A stretch of DNA of 64,000 nt from Anaerolineae bacterium (GTDB taxonomy: Bacteria > Chloroflexota > Anaerolineae > Anaerolineales > Anaerolineaceae), in assembly GCA_013178295.1 (NCBI GenBank), contig JABLWW010000017.1, forward strand, positions 108,599 to 172,598. The letters run 5' to 3'. Below, piece by piece: positions 52,136-60,100 of the stretch. The notes under the pieces are model-generated. The model worked only from the letters and a program-made list of their open reading frames with translations. It did no database searches and had not been told where the DNA came from. How positions within the stretch are numbered: the first letter of the stretch is position 1; every line of letters starts with the position of its first letter. A program made the translations under genes and the position numbers.

Positions 52136-54030
52136 TTCTGCAGGCGCTCTATGACTACTACCAGATTTTGCGCAAAGACCCTAATGTGGAGATCGCCGAA
52201 CCTGCTTACAGCAATGCACCGGTAAGCTATGCGCTCAATGTTTCACTTGAAGGCGAGTTGTTAGACATCATCCCCCTGTTTACCCCTGTTCAAAGCGGCA
52301 AGAAAACGGTTGAACGCCCCAGGCGTATGAATGTTCCCGAACAGGTCAAACGCAGTTTGAATGTCGCCGCCAATTTTTTATGTGATAACGCCGCTTATGC
52401 GTTGGGACTGACCGAGAAAGAGGCAAAAGACCCGGCATACGCCCAAGAGCGTTTTGAAGCCTTCCGTCAACTTAACATTGAACTCCTTTCGCAAGCCGAC
52501 AGCCCCGCCGCTCGTGCTGTGAGAACGTTCCTGCAAAAGTACAACCCACAGCAAGCCCAGGATAATCCGATCATCGCCCGCCATAAGGAAGGCTTGCTTC
52601 AAGGGGGCAACCTGATTTTTTGGGTACAAGGACAGAACACGCTGGATGATCCAGAAATCAGGCGTGTGTGGGAAGAATACAAATCGGGGCAAAAGGCAAT
52701 CACAATGCAATGTCTGGTAACGGGTCGCGTTGAACCGATAGCCCGTTTGCATCCCAGCATCAAGGGTGTGCGAGACGCTAAAAGCACAGGGGTTTCATTG
52801 GTCAGTTTCAATCTGGATGCTTCTGAATCCTATGGAAAGGAACAGGGTTTGAATTCGCCCATCAGCCAGTGGGTGGCTTCGGGCTACGGTGTTGCGCTGA
52901 ACTATCTGCTTTCCGATCAAAACCCTAATCCCAAAATTTATCTGGGCGATACCACAGTGGTGTACTGGGCAGAAAGTGAAAGTAAGCGCTACGCAAGCGT
53001 TTTCTACAGCCTTTTAAACCCGAAATACCAACAAGAAGAAATAGAAACCAATGAGGCGGAACGCAGACGAGATCAAGATGGCGAAAGAATGCTGCAAGAT
53101 GTTTGGAAAAAGATAGAGCAAGGAAAACCTGTAGATATCGATGCGTTTTGCCAAGAACAAGGGCTAAAAGGGAACACGCGCTTTTACGTTCTGGGGCTTG
53201 CACCCAGCGTAGCGCGGCTGGCAGTGCGTTTCTTTCTGACCGAGCCGTTTGGCATATTTGCCGAACGTATTGTGCAACACTACGAAGACTTGAAAATTGA
53301 GAAGGAGCACCCAAACCAGCCCGATTATCTTTCGCCCTTCCGCATCCTGGCAGAGTGCGTTTCTCCCAAAGTGACGCGGCAGGACGAAGAACTCAAAACA
53401 TCCTGGTCGCTTCTGGGTGGGGCATTGATGCGTTGCATTCTTACTGGCGCGCCGTACCCTGAAGGTTTATATGCCGCCATCATTAACCGTGTTCGCCACG
53501 ACAGTGATGAGAGCAATGATGATGCCAGAAAACGTAATGTCAAGATCAATTACATTCGTGCTGCCTATATCAAGGCGCATCTTTTGCGTAAGTACCGCCG
53601 TCAAACACAAAACCCTTATCAGGAGGCTTTACAAATGTCACTTAACGAATCTTATACTCACCCTGCCTATGTGCTGGGACGTCTGTTCGCTGTGTTGGAA
53701 AAAGCACAGAAAGATGCGCTGGGGCAAAACATCAACGCCACGATCAAAGACCGCTATTTTACGTCTGCCTGTGCATCACCTGCCAGTGTTTTCCCCACCC
53801 TTTTGCGGCTCTCGCATCATCACACAGCCAAAGCCGAATATGGGGGTGTTGCAGATAGAAAAATCCAGGAATTACTAAGCTTGCTCGAGGCCAAACCATT
53901 CCCAACGCGGCTTTCTCTGGATGAACAGGGCATTTTTGTCTTGGGCTACTATCATCAGCGTGCCGACTTTTATGTAAAAAACAGCGATCGTACTGCTGGA
54001 ACAGAACAATCAAATGACCAATCAAATTGA
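52132..54030 (+). CDS. cas8c: Type I-C Cascade large subunit Cas8c (Csd1)
   Basis: A 632-residue protein, within the Csd1 range. Landmarks are MILQALYDYYQIL at the N-terminus, RMNVPEQVKRSLNVAANFLCDNAAYALG (family motif PxR..NVAANFLCDN), TVVYWAE (about residue 280) and YVLGLAPSVARLAVRFF. It recognises the PAM and recruits Cas3. The C-terminal about 130 residues form the helical bundle that is also made separately as Cas11c from an internal start. It lies between cas5c (4-bp overlap) and cas7c (31-bp gap). Confidence 0.95.
   Translation: MILQALYDYYQILRKDPNVEIAEPAYSNAPVSYALNVSLEGELLDIIPLFTPVQSGKKTVERPRRMNVPEQVKRSLNVAANFLCDNAAYALGLTEKEAKDPAYAQERFEAFRQLNIELLSQADSPAARAVRTFLQKYNPQQAQDNPIIARHKEGLLQGGNLIFWVQGQNTLDDPEIRRVWEEYKSGQKAITMQCLVTGRVEPIARLHPSIKGVRDAKSTGVSLVSFNLDASESYGKEQGLNSPISQWVASGYGVALNYLLSDQNPNPKIYLGDTTVVYWAESESKRYASVFYSLLNPKYQQEEIETNEAERRRDQDGERMLQDVWKKIEQGKPVDIDAFCQEQGLKGNTRFYVLGLAPSVARLAVRFFLTEPFGIFAERIVQHYEDLKIEKEHPNQPDYLSPFRILAECVSPKVTRQDEELKTSWSLLGGALMRCILTGAPYPEGLYAAIINRVRHDSDESNDDARKRNVKINYIRAAYIKAHLLRKYRRQTQNPYQEALQMSLNESYTHPAYVLGRLFAVLEKAQKDALGQNINATIKDRYFTSACASPASVFPTLLRLSHHHTAKAEYGGVADRKIQELLSLLEAKPFPTRLSLDEQGIFVLGYYHQRADFYVKNSDRTAGTEQSNDQSN
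53621..53626 (+). promoter_or_regulatory. Internal ribosome binding site in cas8c for Cas11c
   Basis: A perfect AGGAGG lies inside the cas8c coding sequence, eight bases before an in-frame ATG at 53635. It is the strongest Shine-Dalgarno in the gene and sits where internal initiation of the small subunit is expected. Confidence 0.8.
53635..54030 (+). CDS. cas11c: Small subunit Cas11c, internally translated from cas8c
   Basis: 131 residues in the cas8c frame, starting at Met502 (MSLNESYTHPAYVLGRLFAV) after AGGAGG. It has a helical composition. In characterised type I-C systems the C-terminal part of Cas8c is produced as a separate small subunit, Cas11c, by internal initiation, and several copies line the Cascade belly. 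Here the ribosome binding site and start are seen directly. Expression is inferred from that precedent. It ends with the same stop codon as cas8c. Confidence 0.82.
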   Translation: MSLNESYTHPAYVLGRLFAVLEKAQKDALGQNINATIKDRYFTSACASPASVFPTLLRLSHHHTAKAEYGGVADRKIQELLSLLEAKPFPTRLSLDEQGIFVLGYYHQRADFYVKNSDRTAGTEQSNDQSN

Positions 54031-54061
54031 ATATCAATCTACAAATCTAAGGAGATAAAAC

Positions 54062-54931
54062 ATGACTACCCCGATCAAAAACCGCTATGAATTTGTGTTG
54101 TTATATGATGTCGAAAACGGCAATCCCAATGGCGACCCCGATGCAGGCAACATGCCGCGCATTGACCCCGAAACCGGCTATGGCATTGTGACCGATGTCT
54201 GCCTGAAGCGTAAAATTCGCAACTATGTGGAAATGGTCAAGGGGGATGCTACAGGTTATCGTATCTACATCAAGGAGGGTATTCCCTTAAACGCCAATCA
54301 CCGTGAAGCCTATCTTGCTGTTGGGCTGGAGCCGGGTAAGAAAGCCCCACCCGACAAAGTCAATGAAGCCCGTGCCTGGATGTGCAAAAACTTTTTCGAT
54401 ATCCGCACGTTTGGAGCGGTGCTAAGTGTGGGAGATAACTGTGGTCAGGTGCGCGGTCCGGTACAGCTGAACTTTTCACGCAGTATTGACCCCATTGTTC
54501 AGCAGGAAGTAACCATTACCCGCCTGACCGTTACCCGTGAAGAGGAAGCCGAAAAAGAGCGCACAATGGGACGCAAGCACATCGTTCCCTATGGGCTGTA
54601 TCGCGTGGAAGGTTACATCTCCGCCAAACTTGCCAATGACCCAACCAAAGGCACAGGCTTCTCACAAGAGGATTTGGAGCTCTTCTGGGATGCGCTGGTC
54701 AACATGTTCGAGCATGACCGCTCGGCAGCGCGCGGCAAGATGGCAACTCGCAAACTTTTCATTTTCAAGCATGAAAGCGATTTGGGCAATGCCCCTGCCC
54801 ACAAGCTGTTTGATCTGATTAAAGTCAGCAGAAAACCGGAAGCTAACCCGCCGCGTAGCTTTGGAGACTATATCGTATCTGTTGATCGCAGCGGAGTGCC
54901 ACAAGGCGTAGAGCTGATTGAAAAATTGTAA
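54062..54931 (+). CDS. cas7c: Type I-C Cascade backbone Cas7c (Csd2)
   Basis: A 289-residue RAMP protein. The Csd2 signature RYEFVLLYDVENGNPNGDPD is at the N-terminus, followed by GIVTDVCLKRKIRNYV and VLSVGDNCGQVRGPVQLNFSRS. It polymerises along the crRNA spacer. AAGGAG stands seven bases before the ATG. The gap to cas4 is 28 bp. Confidence 0.96.
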   Translation: MTTPIKNRYEFVLLYDVENGNPNGDPDAGNMPRIDPETGYGIVTDVCLKRKIRNYVEMVKGDATGYRIYIKEGIPLNANHREAYLAVGLEPGKKAPPDKVNEARAWMCKNFFDIRTFGAVLSVGDNCGQVRGPVQLNFSRSIDPIVQQEVTITRLTVTREEEAEKERTMGRKHIVPYGLYRVEGYISAKLANDPTKGTGFSQEDLELFWDALVNMFEHDRSAARGKMATRKLFIFKHESDLGNAPAHKLFDLIKVSRKPEANPPRSFGDYIVSVDRSGVPQGVELIEKL

Positions 54932-54959
54932 CCCAGAAATTTGAAGAGCAAAGATACGA

Positions 54960-55631
54960 ATGACGAAGCGTGAATACACCCCCGACGAACTTTTGCCGCT
55001 TTCGGGCATCCAGCACTTCCTTTTCTGCCGCCGCCAGTGGGCGCTGATCCACGTCGAAAGACAGTGGCAGGAAAACGTGCTCACCGTGGAGGGGAAGCTG
55101 CTGCACCAGCGCACAGATGACCCCTTTTTCAGCGAGACGCGCGGTGGTGTGGTCACCGCCCGCGCTGTGCCAGTCGCCTCTTACCGTTTGGGGTTGAACG
55201 GTGTCTGCGATGTAGTCGAATTCACGCGGTGCGATCAAGGCGTCAAACTTGCGGGGCGGGAGGGTCTTTACCAGCCCGCCCCGGTGGAATATAAACGCGG
55301 CAAACCCAAGCGCGACCCAATGGACGAAGCGCAGCTTTGCGCGCAGGCAATGTGCTTAGAAGAAATGCTTTCCGTCAGCATCCCCAACGGTTGGCTGTAT
55401 TACGGACAAACCCGACACCGCCAGAGCGTGGAGTTCAACAGCACATTGCGCTCCATTGTAGAAAAAGCCTGTGATGAAATGCATGCCTATTTTCAGCGCG
55501 GTTACACCCCGCGTGTCAAACCTTCCAAAGCCTGCCGTTCCTGTTCGCTGGCAGATATCTGCTTGCCCGGCTTGCAAGAAGACATTCTCCCCGCATCGCA
55601 ATACATCCGCCAGCAGATCGAAAGAGACTGA
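54960..55631 (+). CDS. cas4: Cas4 exonuclease (PAM-selecting adaptation factor)
   Basis: A 223-residue RecB-family nuclease. Iron-sulfur ligands are Cys23 (FLFCRRQW) and Cys192-x2-Cys195-x5-Cys201 (CRSCSLADIC). The nuclease core motifs are VEYKRGKPK and the upstream GVCDVVEF (Asp, Glu, Lys). Cas4 trims prespacers and sets their PAM-side orientation with Cas1-Cas2. It is followed by cas1 after 6 bp. Confidence 0.95.
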   Translation: MTKREYTPDELLPLSGIQHFLFCRRQWALIHVERQWQENVLTVEGKLLHQRTDDPFFSETRGGVVTARAVPVASYRLGLNGVCDVVEFTRCDQGVKLAGREGLYQPAPVEYKRGKPKRDPMDEAQLCAQAMCLEEMLSVSIPNGWLYYGQTRHRQSVEFNSTLRSIVEKACDEMHAYFQRGYTPRVKPSKACRSCSLADICLPGLQEDILPASQYIRQQIERD

Positions 55632-55637
55632 TTTGCC

Positions 55638-56669
55638 ATGAAACGCCTTGCGAACGTTCTCTATATTACTACCCCGGATGTCTATCTTTCGCTGGATGGT
55701 GAAAACATCGTCATCAAAAAAGAAGAACATGTCTCCACGCGCCTGCCGCTGCACAATTTGGAGAATATCGTTTGTTTCAACTATCAGGGCGTCAGCCCGG
55801 CGTTGATGGGCGCATGTGCAGAAAGAAATATTGGCTTGTGCTTTCTCAACCCTTCGGGGCGTTTTTTGGCGCGTGTGAGCGGAAAAGTACAGGGAAATGT
55901 GCTGCTGCGCAAGAAACAATATGTGCTTTCGGAGGAAGAGACGCGCAGTGTGCCGCTTGCCGCCTCGTTTTTGATTGGCAAGGTGTATAACGCGCGTAAG
56001 GTGATCGAACGAGCGCTGCGCGACCACGCCATGCTGGTGGATACGGCAGCGCTGCGGCAGGCTTCCACCTTTCTCAAACAAACCCTTCAGGTGCTGCCAC
56101 AATGCAAAACAACCGGCGAACTGATGGCGTTTGAAGGCAGCGCGGCAAAAATTTATTTCGGCGTGTTTGGGCAGATGATTTTACAACAGAACGAAGATTT
56201 TCGTTTTGAAGAACGCAACCGCCGTCCCCCGCTGGATAACATGAACGCCTTGCTCTCGTTTCTATACACACTCTTGACGCATGAGGTTGCTTCTGCCTTA
56301 GAAGGGGTTGGGCTTGACCCTTATGTGGGCTTTCTGCATACCGACCGTCCAGGGCGTCCCTCGCTGGCATTAGATATGATGGAAGAACTGCGCCCCGTTT
56401 TTGCAGACCGTCTGGCGCTCTCTTTAGTCAACCGCAAACAGGTCAATGCCAAGGGGTTTGTTCAAAAAGAAAGCGGCGGAATATTAATGGACGACGAGAC
56501 ACGCAAAACAGTGTTGACCGCCTGGCAGGAAAGAAAGCAGGAAGAGATCGTTCATCCCTATCTGAAAGAGCGTATTCCCTTTGGCTTAATTCCGCATGTT
56601 CAAGCCATGCTGCTGGCGCGCTGTCTGCGCGGTGATTTGGACGCTTACCCGCCTTTCTTTTGGAGCTAG
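55638..56669 (+). CDS. cas1: Type I-C Cas1 integrase
   Basis: A 343-residue protein. The catalytic metal ligands are visible: Glu166 (AFEGSAAKIYF), His234 (VGFLHTDRPGRPSLALDMMEE) and the Asp246/Glu249 group. It inserts new spacers with Cas2 at the leader-proximal repeat. It lies between cas4 and cas2 in the standard I-C order. Confidence 0.96.
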   Translation: MKRLANVLYITTPDVYLSLDGENIVIKKEEHVSTRLPLHNLENIVCFNYQGVSPALMGACAERNIGLCFLNPSGRFLARVSGKVQGNVLLRKKQYVLSEEETRSVPLAASFLIGKVYNARKVIERALRDHAMLVDTAALRQASTFLKQTLQVLPQCKTTGELMAFEGSAAKIYFGVFGQMILQQNEDFRFEERNRRPPLDNMNALLSFLYTLLTHEVASALEGVGLDPYVGFLHTDRPGRPSLALDMMEELRPVFADRLALSLVNRKQVNAKGFVQKESGGILMDDETRKTVLTAWQERKQEEIVHPYLKERIPFGLIPHVQAMLLARCLRGDLDAYPPFFWS

Positions 56670-56684
56670 AGCTGGGAGGTTGTG

Positions 56685-56975
56685 ATGATGGTGTTGATCA
56701 CGTATGATGTCAATACTGAAACTGAAGCCGGGAAAAAGCGTCTGCGTCAGGTAGCCAAAGCCTGTCAGGATTACGGACAGCGTGTGCAAAACTCGGTTTT
56801 TGAATGTCTCATTGATGCCGCTTGTCTGAAGAAGCTTAAGGCAAGACTTGAAAAGTTGATTGATGCGGAGAAAGACAGTCTGCGTTATTACTATCTGGGA
56901 GACGATTGGCGTGGGCGTGTTGAACATATTGGTGCGAAAAGCACATTTGACTTGGAAGGCACATTGATTGTGTGA
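56685..56975 (+). CDS. cas2: Cas2
   Basis: A 96-residue ferredoxin-fold protein starting MMVLITYDVNTETEAGKKRL, with the conserved Asp of the first strand. GGGAGG supports the ATG at 56685 (56688 and a GTG at 56682 are possible). It forms the central dimer of the Cas1-Cas2 integrase. The leader starts directly after its stop. Confidence 0.96.
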   Translation: MMVLITYDVNTETEAGKKRLRQVAKACQDYGQRVQNSVFECLIDAACLKKLKARLEKLIDAEKDSLRYYYLGDDWRGRVEHIGAKSTFDLEGTLIV

Positions 56976-57142
56976 CAAGATTTTTGCGAACCATAAGCGC
57001 ACATGAAATTACAGGCAGGTTCGCAGGCAAAATAGCACCTTAACAACCGAATAGAGGCTAAAAACTGAGCAATAAACATCTGAGAAAAGGGGGGAATCAC
57101 CATATCTGGTGTTAAAATAAGGGGTAGATGCCAGATGTTGCG
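56976..57142 (+). promoter_or_regulatory. CRISPR leader
   Basis: 167 bp between cas2 and the first repeat. It contains an inverted pair GCGAACC (56986-56992) / GGTTCGC (57018-57024), a motif I associate with type I-C leaders. A second inverted pair, ATCTGG (57104-57109) / CCAGAT (57131-57136), ends 6 bp before repeat 1. The AT-rich middle should hold the array promoter. New spacers should be inserted at 57143. Confidence 0.8.
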
Positions 57143-60100
57143 GTCGCTCCCCTCGCGGGGGGCGTGGATTGAAACCGCTGTTCTGGCGTCAGTTCCAGGC
57201 TCGGCATCCAGTCGCTCCCCTCGCGGGGGGCGTGGATTGAAACTTGCTTGCTGGGCAATGGAATGAGATGTTCCTGGATCGTCGCTCCCCTCGCGGGGGG
57301 CGTGGATTGAAACCTGATGGGGTTGCCGAGAATATATATGGCGAGATAGTCGCTCCCCTCGCGGGGGGCGTGGATTGAAACGTGAGTTCAATACAACGGA
57401 TTTGAGCAATTACCTGTCGCTCCCCTCGCGGGGGGCGTGGATTGAAACCCCGCGCAATCCACCCTCGCTGTCAGCCGAATTGAGTCGCTCCCCTCGCGGG
57501 GGGCGTGGATTGAAACGGGACGAACAGGGAAATGTGATCGGCTGCAGGAAGTCGCTCCCCTCGCGGGGGGCGTGGATTGAAACAAACAGTCTCCAGCCAA
57601 TCATAGCCTTGTCAAATGTCGCTCCCCTCGCGGGGGGCGTGGATTGAAACATCGATCAGTATGTATCTGGACTGCCCAGAAGCGTCGCTCCCCTCGCGGG
57701 GGGCGTGGATTGAAACTGTTGTTGCACGTAGAGCTGGGTACTCTTGGGGGGCGTCGCTCCCCTCGCGGGGGGCGTGGATTGAAACCAACCTATTTCGGCG
57801 GCGGTACGGATATGGCCAAGTCGCTCCCCTCGCGGGGGGCGTGGATTGAAACACGGCACAATCGAACGGATAATCCAGAGTACTCAGGTCGCTCCCCTCG
57901 CGGGGGGCGTGGATTGAAACCAAACGAGAAACATTTGGAAAATTCCAGGCTTGGTCGCTCCCCTCGCGGGGGGCGTGGATTGAAACCTGGATCACATGCA
58001 CGGACAGCCAGATTTGCCGCGTCGCTCCCCTCGCGGGGGGCGTGGATTGAAACACGCTGAGCGATTTGGTTGGGCGCAGGCGGTCAAAGGGTCGCTCCCC
58101 TCGCGGGGGGCGTGGATTGAAACGGCGAAGGGAAAACTAGCCGGGCAAGAGATGCTAGTCGCTCCCCTCGCGGGGGGCGTGGATTGAAACACGTGCGTTC
58201 TGCTCTAAGGTAGGGAGTGTGGTATGTCGCTCCCCTCGCGGGGGGCGTGGATTGAAACCAATTGCGCGAACAAAGCTCTCGAAGCGATGGGGTCGCTCCC
58301 CTCGCGGGGGGCGTGGATTGAAACTTTGTTGTCTCACGGTTTATACACATAACCCCATGTCGCTCCCCTCGCGGGGGGCGTGGATTGAAACAATGTTACC
58401 GGGTTCAGGCCGTACCGCTGGTTGCCTGTCGCTCCCCTCGCGGGGGGCGTGGATTGAAACAAGCCAGAAATATGCTGGAAAGTGTTGCTAACCTGGTCGC
58501 TCCCCTCGCGGGGGGCGTGGATTGAAACGCCCAGGATGCTGTTGATATGCTGGAAAGCATCGTCGCTCCCCTCGCGGGGGGCGTGGATTGAAACAATACG
58601 AAACGCATTGTATAACCTCCGATAACAAGTCGCTCCCCTCGCGGGGGGCGTGGATTGAAACGCATACGTATCGCTGTTGGTCAATGTGCGAATAGTCGCT
58701 CCCCTCGCGGGGGGCGTGGATTGAAACAAGGAGTGTACCAATGAATAGCAAAGACTTGGGCGTCGCTCCCCTCGCGGGGGGCGTGGATTGAAACTGTTGT
58801 TGCCAAAAGCGAAAAAGTGTTACTTTAGTCGCTCCCCTCGCGGGGGGCGTGGATTGAAACAACAACAACACATTGTCTATTTTTTCCCATGACAAGTTGT
58901 CGCTCCCCTCGCGGGGGGCGTGGATTGAAACAGAGGTTGGGGTTGTCAACAAAAAGGACATGATGGGGTCGCTCCCCTCGCGGGGGGCGTGGATTGAAAC
59001 TCTGCTGCCCAGCCCATCCTCGTAAGCCGCCAGGTCGCTCCCCTCGCGGGGGGCGTGGATTGAAACGATCGTCAACCCGTACAGCTTTGCCACCTGCTTC
59101 GTCGCTCCCCTCGCGGGGGGCGTGGATTGAAACTGCTTGAAGCAGAGGCGCGCGGAAAACGCGCAAAGTCGCTCCCCTCGCGGGGGGCGTGGATTGAAAC
59201 AACGTTGATTGTCATCATCTTACTTCTCCTATCCCAGTCGCTCCCCTCGCGGGGGGCGTGGATTGAAACTCATGCGCAGGTGGGGTTATCTCGATCCGAA
59301 TGATGTCGCTCCCCTCGCGGGGGGCGTGGATTGAAACTCGGTCATAGCTGTCGCCTCAGACAAGTGTCAAGTCGCTCCCCTCGCGGGGGGCGTGGATTGA
59401 AACTCCGTCTGAGGCGGTGGTCGCAGCCATCTTGTGTGGTCGCTCCCCTCGCGGGGGGCGTGGATTGAAACCCGCGGTACCAGACGGTCATGTCGAGGAC
59501 GTAAGTCGCTCCCCTCGCGGGGGGCGTGGATTGAAACTCTCGCCATGTTGCCATGTTGGTATAACCCGGAAGTCGCTCCCCTCGCGGGGGGCGTGGATTG
59601 AAACGTAGATTGACCATCTCATTGATGCCGTCTCCTCTAGTCGCTCCCCTCGCGGGGGGCGTGGATTGAAACCATCGCCGCCACACCGACACGGTTTATG
59701 TATTACGTCGCTCCCCTCGCGGGGGGCGTGGATTGAAACGCGCAACGACCCGCGTACGGTGGCGTTCGTTGAAGTCGCTCCCCTCGCGGGGGGCGTGGAT
59801 TGAAACGCAGCGTTAGCCGCTTTCATGCGCCAAACATCAGGTCGCTCCCCTCGCGGGGGGCGTGGATTGAAACTCTTTCATCTGTGCTATACTTTCTTTT
59901 AGTTCAAGTCGCTCCCCTCGCGGGGGGCGTGGATTGAAACCAATTAGTTGGCTTTCCTACGCCGAATCCGATAAGTCGCTCCCCTCGCGGGGGGCGTGGA
60001 TTGAAACGCGCGCTATCTCACTCCCACGCCGCATGAGCGGCGTCGCTCCCCTCGCGGGGGGCGTGGATTGAAACAATCTCCTTTGTGGTGTTTGCAAAAA

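Noticed and set aside
59339..59405. Neighbouring spacers sharing a 10-nt CGCCTCAGAC in opposite orientation
   Set aside because: A 10-nt internal match is expected by chance among about 100 spacers.
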